Of a DNA stretch of 64,000 nucleotides, positions 1 to 8,961 are shown piece after piece (position 1 is the first letter of the stretch; every line of letters starts with the position of its first letter). The notes under the pieces are model-generated. The model made no database searches. It was not told where the DNA came from and saw only the letters and a program-made list of their open reading frames with translations. Source of the DNA: Catellatospora sp. KI3 (GTDB taxonomy: Bacteria; Actinomycetota; Actinomycetes; Mycobacteriales; Micromonosporaceae); assembly GCF_029948125.1 (NCBI RefSeq), contig NZ_JASAMB010000001.1:248001-312000 (forward strand). The letters run 5' to 3'. A program made the translations under genes and the position numbers.

Positions 1-113
1 CGGCGGTAGACGTACATGTCGCTGTGCCCGGCCGCGAGCACCTGCTCCCTGGTCAGCAACTGCCGTTGGCGTACCGCGACGGCGTCGAGCGTCGCGTCGA
101 GTGCTCGTGTCAT
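1..113 (-). CDS. Partial CDS: N-terminus of an AbiEi/DUF559-like protein
   Basis: Only the first 37 or so codons are in the window; the gene runs off the left edge. The start is ATG at 113. The translation begins MTRALDATLDAVAVRQRQLL and continues with LTREQVLAAGHSDMYVYRR. This resembles the N-terminal winged-helix-like segment of actinobacterial DUF559 or type IV AbiEi-like antitoxin proteins, where a 'LTR.Q.L.AG' helix precedes a 'YVYRR' turn. The nuclease-like C-terminal part cannot be seen, so the family call rests on this short stretch. It is transcribed in the same direction as ilvE but separated by about 210 bp holding a hairpin repeat, so it is probably an independent unit. Confidence 0.45.
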   Translation of the reverse strand, partial: MTRALDATLDAVAVRQRQLLTREQVLAAGHSDMYVYR

Positions 114-264
114 GCCCGGCACGATCGCCGCGCGCCCCAGGCTCCGCCAGCCGCCGCCGACCCCGTCGGTGGACAGCCGGTGGCTTGGGGACGACGCCCG
201 CCCCCGGTTCTTGATCTGGTATGGCCACAGCCGAGTCCCCCGCCCACCGCCCCAAGCGCCGGAC

Positions 265-317
265 GTGAAGAAGGGTCCCTTCTATATCGGAAAGCGATAA
301 GAAGGGACCCTTCCTTA
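265..317. repeat. Inverted-repeat family D, copy 1
   Basis: Two short palindromes, AGAAGGGTCCCTTCT and GAAGGGACCCTTC, are joined by a linker containing AAGCGATAAGAAGG. A second copy with the same linker is at 23021-23073. Each palindrome can fold alone or the two can pair with each other. It lies 9 bp beyond the ilvE stop codon, so it could terminate ilvE. The rest of 114-325 shows no gene. Confidence 0.75.
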
Positions 318-325
318 CCTCAGGA

Positions 326-1420
326 TCAGATGGTGGTGGTCCAGCCGTGGGGGTCGGGGCGGCGGCCGTACTGGATGTCGACGAGGTGGGCGCGGAGGGC
401 CGTGGCGACCTGGCCGGCGGTGCCGTCGCCCATCTGGAAGTCGCCCTCGGTGCCGCGGACGGTGCCGATGGGGGTCAGGACGGCGGCGGTGCCGCAGGCG
501 AACGCCTCGACGATGTCGCCGGCGCGGGCACCGTCGCGCCACTCGTCGATCGAGACCGGGCGCTCCTCGACCGCGTAGCCCTGCTCCTTGGCCAGGGTGA
601 TGACCGAGTCGCGGGTGATGCCGGGCAGGATCGCGCCGTTCAGCGGCGGTGTGATCATGGTGCCGTCCCGGCGCACCAGGAACACGTTCATGCCGCCGAG
701 CTCGTCGATGTACTTGCGCTCCGCCGCGTCGAGGTAGACCACCTGGTCGCAGCCGTGCTCGGCCGCCTCGGCCTGGGCGGCCAGACCGGCGGCGTAGTTG
801 CCGCCGCACTTGGCCGCGCCGGTGCCGCCGGGCGCGGCCCGGGTGTAGTCGTTGGACACCCAGATCGTGACCGGCTTGACCCCGCCGGCGAAGTACGGCC
901 CGACCGGCGAGGCGATGAGCACGTACAGGTACTCGCGGGCCGGGCGCACGCCGAGGAACACCTCGCTGGCGTACTGGAACGGGCGCAGGTAGAGGCTGCC
1001 CTCGGTGCTGGTCGGCACCCAGGCGCGGTCGATGTCGACCAGCTGCCTGATCGAGCCGAGGAACAGCTCGGGCGGCAGCGGCGCCATCGCCATCCGGTTC
1101 GCCGACTCGACGAACCGGGCCGCGTTGGCCTCGGGGCGGAACAGGCCGACCTTCCCGTCGGCCCGCTGGTACGCCTTCAGCCCCTCGAATATCTCCTGGG
1201 CATAGTGCAGCACGGCGGTCGCCGGGTCCATCGGGATCGGGGCGCGTGCCTCGACCCGGGCGTCGTACCAGCCTTTGCCCTCGGCGTACCGAATGGTGAC
1301 CATGTGGTCGGTGAAGATCCGGCCGAAACCGGGGTTGGCCAGGAGCGCCTCGCGCTCAGTGGCCGATACCGGTTGCGAACTCGGACGGATCTCGAAGTCG
1401 ATCGTGCCACCGCCGCTCAT
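326..1420 (-). CDS. ilvE: Branched-chain amino acid aminotransferase
   Basis: PLP-dependent fold-type IV transaminase that interconverts Val, Leu and Ile with their 2-oxo acids, the last step of branched-chain amino acid synthesis. The 364-residue protein is normal length for bacterial BCAT. The Schiff-base lysine is K204 in GAAKCGGNYA, and the phosphate-binding loop is GTAAVLTPIG near the C-terminus. HYAQEIFEGLKAY (about residues 72-84) is the characteristic BCAT substrate-pocket segment. ATG at 1420 is the first sensible start. It lies 146 bp downstream of leuB on the same strand, with a hairpin and a possible operator between them, so it may have its own promoter although the pathway is shared. 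Confidence 0.95.
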   Translation of the reverse strand: MSGGGTIDFEIRPSSQPVSATEREALLANPGFGRIFTDHMVTIRYAEGKGWYDARVEARAPIPMDPATAVLHYAQEIFEGLKAYQRADGKVGLFRPEANAARFVESANRMAMAPLPPELFLGSIRQLVDIDRAWVPTSTEGSLYLRPFQYASEVFLGVRPAREYLYVLIASPVGPYFAGGVKPVTIWVSNDYTRAAPGGTGAAKCGGNYAAGLAAQAEAAEHGCDQVVYLDAAERKYIDELGGMNVFLVRRDGTMITPPLNGAILPGITRDSVITLAKEQGYAVEERPVSIDEWRDGARAGDIVEAFACGTAAVLTPIGTVRGTEGDFQMGDGTAGQVATALRAHLVDIQYGRRPDPHGWTTTI

Positions 1421-1463
1421 GCGCGCTGCCCTCCATCGTCAGGGGTCCGGGGAAAACTTACCT

Positions 1464-1477
1464 CTAACGTTCGTTAA
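1464..1477 (-). promoter_or_regulatory. Candidate operator upstream of ilvE
   Basis: On the minus strand this reads TTAACGAACGTTAG, an inverted repeat of TAACG around AA, 44 bp upstream of the ilvE ATG. A near copy, TTAACGTTCGGTAG (11 of 14 identical), lies 54 bp upstream of leuB. The similar sequence and spacing before two genes of the same pathway suggest a shared regulator. No protein can be named. Confidence 0.4.
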
Positions 1478-1510
1478 ACCCCAGCCCGTACGGTGTCCCA
1501 GGCAGAAAGC

Positions 1511-1544
1511 ACGTCGCCCGGCCACCTCACGGACCGGGCGAACG
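1511..1544 (-). terminator. Hairpin 3' of leuB
   Basis: TCGCCCGG and CCGGGCGA pair around a 12-nt loop, extended by flanking ACG/CGT. It begins 22 bp beyond the leuB stop. There is no U-tract, which is common for actinobacterial terminators, so termination is inferred from position and stem strength only. Confidence 0.5.
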
Positions 1545-1566
1545 TGTCATTCTCGCGGCCGTGCGG

Positions 1567-2592
1567 TCATGCTACGAGTACGGATACTCGGTCGCCGACC
1601 TCGGCCGTGCGGATCGCCTGTCCGGGCGTACGGCCGGACAGTTCGGTCGAAACCGCCTCTTCGATCTTGCGGGCCTCGTCCGCGTAGCCCAGGTGGTCCA
1701 GGCACAGCGCCACCGACAGGATCGCCGCCACGGGGTCGGCCTTGCCCTGGCCCGCGATGTCCGGCGCCGAGCCGTGCACCGGCTCGAACATGGACGGGAA
1801 GGCGCGGGTCGGGTTGATGCAGCCGCTCGCGGCCAGGCCGATGCCGCCGGTCACGGCCGCCGCGATGTCGGTGAGGATGTCGCCGAACAGGTTGTCGGTG
1901 ACGACCACGTCGTAGCGCTGCGGGTTCGTGACCATGAACATGGCGGCCGCGTCGACGTGCTGGTACTCGGTGGCGATGTCCGGGAACTCGGTCGCCACCT
2001 GCGCGAACGTGCGCGCCCACAGGCCGCCCGCGTGGGTCAGCACGTTGGTCTTGTGCACCATGGTGACCTTGCGGCGGGGGCGCTTGCCCGCGCGCTCGAA
2101 CGCGTCGCGGATGACCCGCTCCACGCCGTGGCGGGTGTTCAGGCTCTCCTCGGTGGCGATCTCGTGCGGGGTGCCGCGGTGCATGCCGCCGCCCGCGCCC
2201 GCGTACAGGCCCTCGGTGCCCTCGCGGACCACCACGAAGTCGATCTCGCCGGGCTTGACCCCGGCCAGCGGGCCGCTGGTGTTGGGCCACAGGCGCGACG
2301 GGCGCAGGTTCACGTACTGGTCGAAGTCGAAGCGCAGCTTCAGCAGCAGGCCCCGCTCCAGCACGCCCGGCGGCACGCTCGGGTCGCCGACGGCGCCGAG
2401 CAGGATCGCGTCATGCTGGGCCAGCTCGTCGCGCACCGAGTCGGGGAACACCTCACCCGTGCGGTGGTAGCGCGCCGCGCCGAGGTCGTAGGCGGTGGTC
2501 TCCACGCCCGGGAGCACCGCGTCGAGCACCTTCAGGCCCTCGGCGACCACCTCGGTGCCGATCCCGTCTCCGGCCACGACCGCAATGCGCAT
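1567..2592 (-). CDS. leuB: 3-isopropylmalate dehydrogenase
   Basis: Oxidatively decarboxylates 3-isopropylmalate to 2-oxoisocaproate using NAD+, the third dedicated step of leucine synthesis. The 341-residue protein starts with the family's [15 protein letters not shown] nucleotide-fold strand. It contains the substrate-binding stretch with [10 protein letters not shown], the metal-binding [10 protein letters not shown], and the adenosine-binding [13 protein letters not shown]. Length and motifs match the actinobacterial (shorter) LeuB group. No leuA, leuC or leuD is in the window, so the pathway is split on the chromosome. A candidate operator at 2646-2659 is shared with ilvE. Confidence 0.95.
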   Translation of the reverse strand: MRIAVVAGDGIGTEVVAEGLKVLDAVLPGVETTAYDLGAARYHRTGEVFPDSVRDELAQHDAILLGAVGDPSVPPGVLERGLLLKLRFDFDQYVNLRPSRLWPNTSGPLAGVKPGEIDFVVVREGTEGLYAGAGGGMHRGTPHEIATEESLNTRHGVERVIRDAFERAGKRPRRKVTMVHKTNVLTHAGGLWARTFAQVATEFPDIATEYQHVDAAAMFMVTNPQRYDVVVTDNLFGDILTDIAAAVTGGIGLAASGCINPTRAFPSMFEPVHGSAPDIAGQGKADPVAAILSVALCLDHLGYADEARKIEEAVSTELSGRTPGQAIRTAEVGDRVSVLVA

Positions 2593-2645
2593 TCCCGCTC
2601 GCCTCTCACCCTGGCCGGCACCCTTGCAGACCTCTGCCGACTGTT

Positions 2646-2659
2646 CTACCGAACGTTAA
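2646..2659 (-). promoter_or_regulatory. Candidate operator upstream of leuB
   Basis: Minus-strand TTAACGTTCGGTAG, 54 bp before the leuB ATG, matches the ilvE-proximal element at 1464-1477 in 11 of 14 positions. It is AT-richer than its surroundings. The regulator is unknown. Confidence 0.4.
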
Positions 2660-2746
2660 GCCAGTTTCCCACTTCACGGTACACCCGTACCAACATCCGG
2701 ACACCCCACCCGCCCACCAGCCCCGCCGCCTGCACCCCGACCTCCA

Positions 2747-2809
2747 CGTTGATCACGGCGCCAAGGTGGAGACACGCCATCGAACCCGCCTGTAAGTTCA
2801 TGATCAACG
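2747..2809. repeat. Inverted-repeat family B, copy 1
   Basis: Terminal arms CGTTGATCA and TGATCAACG bracket a conserved core that reads, on the minus strand, GATCATGAACTTA then TTCGATGGCGTGTC. Other copies are at 15324, 16054, 42640 and 42828. It begins 23 bp beyond the stop of the GNAT gene, in the 240-bp gap before leuB. Confidence 0.8.
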
Positions 2810-2831
2810 GGGTTCCGGCGGTGGCGGCGGG

Positions 2832-3383
2832 TCAGCCGGCGGGGCGGTGGTCGCCGACGAGGCGGCCGCTGCGGATGAGGTGGCGCTTGGAGGCGCCGGG
2901 GATGTTGCGGGCGGGTTCGGCGTCGGGCTGGCTGCTGCGTACGAACAGGGTGACCGTGACGGCGGGCGTGAAGCCGTTGCGGGACATCAGGGTGGCGGAG
3001 GCGCTGTTGGAGCTCTCGACGTCGGTCACGACGCGGCTGGCGCCGCCCTCGAACAGGGCCTCGCAGCAGGCGTCCACGAGACGTCCGGCGATGCCCCGGC
3101 CCTGGTACGCCGGGTCCACCGCGATCCACTCCAGGTAGCCCCAGTCGTCGCGCAGCTCGAACGTCTGCGAGCCGAGCACGAAACCGACCACGGTCTCGCC
3201 GTCCAGGGCCACCCAGCAGGCGCTGTCGCCGCTGTCCAGGTGCTCGGCGACGGCGGTCAGGGACCACGAGGTGTACGGCTTCACCGAAGTGTCGAACACC
3301 CGGTAGCCCAGGTCCAGCACCTGCCGCAGGTGCTCCAGCCCGACGGGGGCGATGACGATCTCCGCCGGAGACGATTCACTCAT
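2832..3383 (-). CDS. GNAT-family N-acetyltransferase
   Basis: A 183-residue acetyl-CoA-dependent transferase of unknown substrate. The acetyl-CoA-binding motif A is seen as YLEWIAVDPAYQGRGIAGRLVDA (Q/R-x-x-G-x-G/A type). A following segment, SRVVTDVESSNSASATLMSRNGF, matches the usual motif B. ATG at 3383 (MSESSPAEIVIAPV) is chosen because the reading frame upstream is tandem-repeat sequence coding for a low-complexity Arg/Pro/Ala tract that has no counterpart in GNAT proteins. The gene stands alone, with a 628-bp repeat-bearing gap upstream and a family B repeat downstream. The substrate cannot be told from sequence. Confidence 0.8.
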   Translation of the reverse strand: MSESSPAEIVIAPVGLEHLRQVLDLGYRVFDTSVKPYTSWSLTAVAEHLDSGDSACWVALDGETVVGFVLGSQTFELRDDWGYLEWIAVDPAYQGRGIAGRLVDACCEALFEGGASRVVTDVESSNSASATLMSRNGFTPAVTVTLFVRSSQPDAEPARNIPGASKRHLIRSGRLVGDHRPAG

Positions 3384-4011
3384 CCCAGCAGACTGCCACG
3401 GATCAGCGCGGCGGCAGCGGATTCGGCAGGACGAGCCGGACTCCTCCGGAGGGCCCGGAGATGCCCGGGAGCCGTCCCACGGACGTACCCGCCGAGCGCC
3501 GCCCACGGCGGCCCTCCGCCACACGCCGCCGAGCGCGGTCCGCAGCGGGCCTCCGCCACACGCCAACCGAGCACCATCCGCAGCAGGCCTCCGCCACACG
3601 CCAACCGAGCGCCGTCCGCAGCAGGCCTCCGCCACACGCCAACCGAGCGCCGTCCGGGGCGGGCCTCCGCCACACGCCCGTTGACCGCCGCCCGCGGCCA
3701 GAAGCTCAGCCACAGGCGCGATGATCGCTGATCGTGGGCAGATAATCGGTCACTGGCCGACATATCGACCGCACTCTGCGATCATGGTCCGAAACAGGCT
3801 TGAAGATCGCGACCTGCGGTCACAAAACCGCATAGGCTGCCGGCCAGACCGAGGTTCCGACCAGAGCCAGCGCTCTTCAGCGGGTCCGCCGTCCAAGATC
3901 GCCGTTTCGGGTGGCGTATCCGCCAACGACCCTCATTCCGGCCCAGCCGACAACCGTGGCGGCGAGAGCGGCAAGCCTCCGCCGCCACGTTACGGGCGGC
4001 CGGGGGTCGGG
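3384..4011. other. 628-bp gap without a supported gene
   Basis: The stretch between the GNAT start and the end of the membrane PH-domain gene holds a 38-bp tandem repeat (3514-3702). At 3790-3910 there are GAAGATCGCGACCTGCGGTC-like and CAAGATCGCCGTTT-like segments that resemble the hairpin array at 19223-19531. Open frames across it are Arg/Pro/Ala low-complexity and look like by-products of base composition and repeats. Confidence 0.6.
3514..3702. repeat. 38-bp tandem repeat, five copies
   Basis: CTCCGCCACACGCC recurs at 3514, 3551, 3589, 3627 and 3665, so the period is 37-38 bp. The middle copies differ at only a few positions; the outer ones are more diverged. There are no unique spacers, so it is a direct tandem array and not CRISPR. 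It lies upstream of the GNAT gene. Confidence 0.9.
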
Positions 4012-5079
4012 TCAGAAGACCCAGCCGGTCAGTTCGGCGCGCTGGACGGGTTCGGCGCCGTCGGCGTCGGTGTCGGCCCAGGTCTCGCGGTGGTACGCGC
4101 GGGCGGCGGCCAGGGCCGCGTCGACCGGTTCGGCCAACCAGAACTCGTCGATCATGAGGTTGCGGTCGCCGCCGCGCAGGGTCCACAGGGCGTAGCGGCG
4201 GCGCAGGCCGCGGTACGCGCTGCGGGCCACGATCGCCTCCGGGTCGGCGACCTCGACCAGCAGCCCGGTCTCCGGCCGGTCGTCCAGGCGCAGGCCGATG
4301 CTGACGATCTCGGTCCACGGCACGGTGACCCGCATCGCGCGCAGCCAGATGCCGCCCGCGTCGACCCGCGCCAGCACCCGGCCGCTGCCGGGCTGGTAGC
4401 GCCGGTACACCAGAAGCAGGATCACGGCCGGGACGAGCAGGATCAGCCCGAACAGCAGCGCCCAGGCGAGCAGGTCCCGCCAGCCGACGCGGTCGCCGGG
4501 CAGCACCGTGTCGAGGTGGGCCTGCTCGACCCGCAGCCGCCAGATCAGCGTGCCGACGTACACCAGGGGCAGGAAGAAGCCGATCATGGCACGGGGCGAG
4601 CGCCACGGCAGGGCGCGCAGCTCCGCCGGGACCGGCTCACCGGCGGCGGCCAGTTCCAACCGCTGCGGTACGAGGTCGCGGCGCAGCCGGAAGTCCGCGC
4701 CGTTGGACACGAGGAACGCGGCGAACGCGGCCAGCACCACCACCAGGCCGCCGGCGACCGCCGCCCCGAAGGTCCAGGTCGGCTGCCCGGCCACCAGCAT
4801 CGCGAACACGAGGACCGCCGCGAGCAGCAGCAGCAGGCAGATGTCGACGCCGCGGCGCGAGTCGGCCAGCCGCCGCTGCAGCGCTACCTGCGCGGGCGAG
4901 GGGCGCGCCGGTTCGGCGCGGATCGGGGCGCCCCGCCCCGATCCGGATCCCGTCGCGGCGTCGCCGTCCAGGTCCGCGCGCACCGTGGTGTCGCGGCCAG
5001 GCTCAGCCGCGGAATCGGCACGGTCCGGGTCGTCCGAGCCCACGTCGATCTGGGAGTGCATTTCGTCATCATGTCGCAT
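4012..5079 (-). CDS. Membrane protein with C-terminal PH-like domain
   Basis: A 355-residue protein of unknown role. The N-terminal 70 or so residues are acidic and Pro/Ala rich. Two hydrophobic segments follow (ICLLLLLAAVLVFAMLVAG and FGAAVAGGLVVVLAAFAAFLV), then a cytoplasmic-looking loop and two more (FFLPLVYVGTLIW and WALLFGLILLVPAVILLLVY). The C-terminal 120 residues (GRVLARVDAGGIWLRAMRVTVPWTEIVSIGLR) have the bacterial PH/bPH2-like pattern of a Gly-Ile strand followed by a 'PW..I' strand. Start: ATG 5079 (MRHDDEMHS) or in-frame ATG 5061. Frames further upstream run into the 33-bp repeat and were rejected. Confidence 0.65.
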   Translation of the reverse strand: MRHDDEMHSQIDVGSDDPDRADSAAEPGRDTTVRADLDGDAATGSGSGRGAPIRAEPARPSPAQVALQRRLADSRRGVDICLLLLLAAVLVFAMLVAGQPTWTFGAAVAGGLVVVLAAFAAFLVSNGADFRLRRDLVPQRLELAAAGEPVPAELRALPWRSPRAMIGFFLPLVYVGTLIWRLRVEQAHLDTVLPGDRVGWRDLLAWALLFGLILLVPAVILLLVYRRYQPGSGRVLARVDAGGIWLRAMRVTVPWTEIVSIGLRLDDRPETGLLVEVADPEAIVARSAYRGLRRRYALWTLRGGDRNLMIDEFWLAEPVDAALAAARAYHRETWADTDADGAEPVQRAELTGWVF

Positions 5080-5098
5080 TCGCGGCCCGCGCGAGGCG

Positions 5099-5270
5099 GC
5101 ATCGCGACAAGCGACCGACCAGCGCGACGCGGCATCGCGACAAGCGACCAGCCCACCGCGCGAGGCGGCATCGCGACAAGCGACCGGCCACGTGAAGCGG
5201 CATCGCGACAAGCGACCGGCCCGCGCGAAGCGGCATCGCGACAAGCGACCGGCCCGCGCGAAGCGCGGGA
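5099..5270. repeat. 33-bp tandem repeat, about five copies
   Basis: GCATCGCGACAAGCGACC recurs at 5099, 5132, 5168, 5200 and 5233, giving periods of 32-36 bp, and degenerates into the hairpin at 5278. The block lies directly upstream of the PH-domain gene start at 5079, so it occupies where that gene's promoter or 5' leader should be. There are no unique spacers. Confidence 0.9.
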
Positions 5271-5277
5271 AACAAGC

Positions 5278-5324
5278 GACCGGCCCGGTCGGGACTGCGG
5301 CAAACAGTCCTGACCGGGCCGGTC
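5278..5324. terminator. Strong hairpin between serA and the PH-domain gene
   Basis: GACCGGCCCGGTC and GGACTG pair with CAGTCC and GACCGGGCCGGTC around a CGGCAAA loop, a stem of roughly 19 bp with one bulged base on each side. It is 135 bp beyond the serA stop and probably ends serA transcription. The remaining 5325-5458 shows nothing recognisable. Confidence 0.65.
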
Positions 5325-5458
5325 GTTGATTGCTGTGATGCGTCGCGTCCGTACGGACCGGATCACCCGAAGATCCGTCCATCCGTGCCCGCGCCGCGCG
5401 CGTCCGTAGTGGACCCCGCAAGGCTACCGAGCAGATGCAACGCTATGCAAGCGGTCGC

Positions 5459-7060
5459 TTACTCCTCGGTGAGGTCCACGGCGCTGACCGAGGCCGCGCC
5501 GATGTTCTCCGCCGCTCGCTGCAGCAGGTCAGCGGGGACCGGCGAGTCGACGGTCAGCGTCATCAGCGCCTCGCCGCCGGCCTCGCGCCGGGCCACCTGC
5601 ATCGCCGCGATGTTCACGCCGACGGCGCCCAGCACGGTGCCGACCGCGCCGACCACGCCGGGGCGGTCCGCGTAGCGGAAGAACAGCAGGTTGCCGTCGG
5701 CGTCCAGCTCCAGGTCGAAGCCGTCCAGCTCGGTGAGCTTGATCTGCTCGCGCAGGCCGTGGGTGACGACCGCGCCCGCGACGCTGACGGTACGGCCGTC
5801 GGTGAGCGCGCCGCGTACCGTGACCAGGTTCTTGTGCTCGTTGACCTCGGGGTTGGTGGCCAGGTTGATCTCCACGCCCCGGTCGGCCGCGATCAGCGGC
5901 GCGTTGACGTAGGTCACCTGCTCCTCGACGACCGAGCTGAACAGGCCCTTGCTGGCGGCCAGCTTCAGCACCGACACGTCGTGCTGCTCGACGATCTCGC
6001 CGCGCACCTCGACGGTGATGCTGGCGGCCACGCCGCCCGCGATCGCGGTGAAGACCTTGCCTAGCTTCTCCGCCAGCGGCAGCAGCGGCCGGACCTCCTC
6101 GGCCACGACGCCACCGGCCTGCACGTTGACGGCGTCCGGCACGAACTCGCCCTGCAGCGCCAGCTTCACGCTCTTGGCCACGGCCAGACCGGCCTTGTCC
6201 TGCGCCTCGTGAGTCGAGGCGCCCAGGTGCGGGGTGGCCACCACGTTGTCGAACGCGAACAGCGGCGAGGTGGTGCACGGCTCCTTGAGGTACACGTCGA
6301 TGCCGGCGCCGGCGACGCGGCCCTCGGCCAGCGCCTCGGCCAGCGCCTCCTCGTCGATCAGGCCACCGCGCGCGGCGTTGATGATGCGCACCTCGGGCTT
6401 GACGAGCTGAAGCTCCTTGGCGCCGATCAGGCCCACGGTCTCCGGGGTCTTCGGCAGGTGGATCGAGATGAAGTCGCTCTCACGCAGCAGCTCCTCCAGC
6501 CCCACCAGGCGTACGCCGAGCTGGGCGGCGCGGGCGGGCTGCACGTACGGGTCGTACGCGATGAGGCGGGTGCCGAAGGCGGCGATGCGCTGGGCGAACA
6601 GCACGCCGATGCGGCCGAGGCCGACCACGCCGACGGTCTTGCCCTGCAGCTCGACGCCGGTGTACTTCGAGCGCTTCCACTCGCCGTTCTTCAGGGCCGA
6701 CGAGGCCGACGCGGTGTTGCGGGCCACGGCCAGCAGCAGCGCCAGGGCCTGCTCGGCGGCGGAGACGATGTTCGAGGTCGGCGCGTTCACGACCATGACA
6801 CCGCGCGCGGTGGCGGCGGGCACCTCGACGTTGTCCAGGCCGACACCGGCCCGGGCGACGACCTTCAGCTTCGGCGCGGCGGCGATCGCCTCTGCGTCGA
6901 TCTTGGTGGCGCTCCGCACGATCACGGCGTCGGCTTCGGCCAGCGCGGCAAGCAGTGCCGCCCGGTCCGTGCCGTCGACGTGGCGGACGTCGAAGTCGTA
7001 CGCCAGCACGTCGAGCGCGGCGGGAGCGAGTTCTTCGGCAATGAGAACGACGGGAGTCAC
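5459..7060 (-). CDS. serA: D-3-phosphoglycerate dehydrogenase
   Basis: Catalyses NAD-dependent oxidation of 3-phosphoglycerate, the first committed step of serine synthesis. The 533-residue protein is the long actinobacterial type: catalytic/NAD domains (residues 1 to about 315), an intervening ASB domain, and a C-terminal ACT domain (ADRPGVVGAVGTVLGAVGVN) typical of serine feedback control. The NAD loop is GLGRIG at 147-152. Catalytic residues are R231, E260 and H278 (TPHLG). GTG at 7060 is chosen because GAGG sits six bases upstream; an ATG at 7111 would add a poorly conserved extension. It follows ilvC on the same strand after a hairpin, so it is probably transcribed separately. Confidence 0.95.
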   Translation of the reverse strand: MTPVVLIAEELAPAALDVLAYDFDVRHVDGTDRAALLAALAEADAVIVRSATKIDAEAIAAAPKLKVVARAGVGLDNVEVPAATARGVMVVNAPTSNIVSAAEQALALLLAVARNTASASSALKNGEWKRSKYTGVELQGKTVGVVGLGRIGVLFAQRIAAFGTRLIAYDPYVQPARAAQLGVRLVGLEELLRESDFISIHLPKTPETVGLIGAKELQLVKPEVRIINAARGGLIDEEALAEALAEGRVAGAGIDVYLKEPCTTSPLFAFDNVVATPHLGASTHEAQDKAGLAVAKSVKLALQGEFVPDAVNVQAGGVVAEEVRPLLPLAEKLGKVFTAIAGGVAASITVEVRGEIVEQHDVSVLKLAASKGLFSSVVEEQVTYVNAPLIAADRGVEINLATNPEVNEHKNLVTVRGALTDGRTVSVAGAVVTHGLREQIKLTELDGFDLELDADGNLLFFRYADRPGVVGAVGTVLGAVGVNIAAMQVARREAGGEALMTLTVDSPVPADLLQRAAENIGAASVSAVDLTEE

Positions 7061-7233
7061 AGCTTGCCTCACGACTGAGAGTTGGATGACTGATGCCCGG
7101 AACCGCCGCATTGCGTTCGGGGCCTACCCCGGCGATGTTACGGGCTTGACACGGGTTCGCACGCCGAAGGCCGCCCGTGACCGTCCTCACGTTTGTCCTG
7201 CTCAGTCCGGATCACGCCCGGACGCGAAAGTAG

Positions 7234-7271
7234 CCGGGCCGCGCCGAGGGATCGCCTCGGGCGCGGCCCGG
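7234..7271 (-). terminator. Terminator hairpin 3' of ilvC
   Basis: CCGGGCCGCGCCGAGG pairs with CCTCGGGCGCGGCCCGG (one extra G), a stem of about 16 bp with a very short loop. It starts about 50 bp beyond the ilvC stop. The rest of 7061-7323 carries no gene and should contain the serA promoter. Confidence 0.7.
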
Positions 7272-7323
7272 TATGGCCCGACCGCCGTTGTCCGCGGTCC
7301 GGCTGCTCTATGGGGAGGAAGTA

Positions 7324-8346
<1,023 letters not shown>

Positions 8347-8442
8347 TCAAGCTATCGCCGCGCGACAGGCATCTTCGCCCGCCCGACGGCGCTGCGGTGA
8401 CACGACCCGGGCCGCGTCTCACCAGGTGATCGTTCTGGGTGG

Positions 8443-8961
8443 TCAGGCGGCCAAACGAAGCGACGGGTTCGCGGTGATGCTGCGCGAGCCGCGGCCGATG
8501 GCGACCAGGCCGGACTGCACCATCTCCTTGATGCCGTACGGCTCCAGGTCGCGCAGCAGCGCGTCCAGCTTCTCGGCGGTGCCGGTGGCCTCGATGGTCA
8601 GCGCGTCGGGCGCGACGTCGACGACCTTCGCGCGGAACAGCTCCACCGTCTCCAGCACCTGCGAGCGCACCGGCCGGTCCGCACGCACCTTGACCAGCAG
8701 CAGTTCGCGCTGCACCGCGGTGCTGGGTTCCAGCTCCACGATCTTCAGCACGTTGACCAGCTTGTTGAGCTGCTTGGTGACCTGCTCCAGCGGCTGCTCG
8801 TCGGCGTTGACCACGACGGTGATGCGGGAGACCTCGGGGTGCTCGGTCTCCCCCACCGCCAGCGAGTCGATGTTGAACCCGCGCCGCGAGAACAGCCCCG
8901 CGACCCGGGCCAGCACACCCGGTTTGTTCTCGACCAGCACAGAAAGCGTGTGCTTACTCAT
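8443..8961 (-). CDS. ilvN: Acetolactate synthase small (regulatory) subunit
   Basis: Regulatory subunit that activates IlvB and confers valine feedback inhibition. The 172-residue protein starts [20 protein letters not shown], an ACT domain with the G-x-x-x-R-x-x-G-L-F-x-R-R-G-F-N signature, followed by the C-terminal ALS_ss domain (ELLLVKVRADRPVRSQVLE). Its ATG at 8961 overlaps the ilvB stop by one base (TGATG), so it is translationally coupled to ilvB, as expected for subunits made in a fixed ratio. Confidence 0.95.
   Translation of the reverse strand: MSKHTLSVLVENKPGVLARVAGLFSRRGFNIDSLAVGETEHPEVSRITVVVNADEQPLEQVTKQLNKLVNVLKIVELEPSTAVQRELLLVKVRADRPVRSQVLETVELFRAKVVDVAPDALTIEATGTAEKLDALLRDLEPYGIKEMVQSGLVAIGRGSRSITANPSLRLAA

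Noticed and set aside
3384-3713. N-terminal extension of the GNAT protein through the 38-bp repeats
   Set aside because: The GNAT fold is complete from 3383; the extension is repeat-derived low-complexity sequence.
3514-5270. CRISPR array
   Set aside because: Both repeat blocks are contiguous direct repeats without unique spacers, and no cas genes are in the window.
5080-5421. N-terminal extension of the PH-domain membrane protein through the 33-bp repeats
   Set aside because: It would encode Arg/Cys-rich repeats with no counterpart in the family; ATG 5079 or 5061 gives a normal protein.
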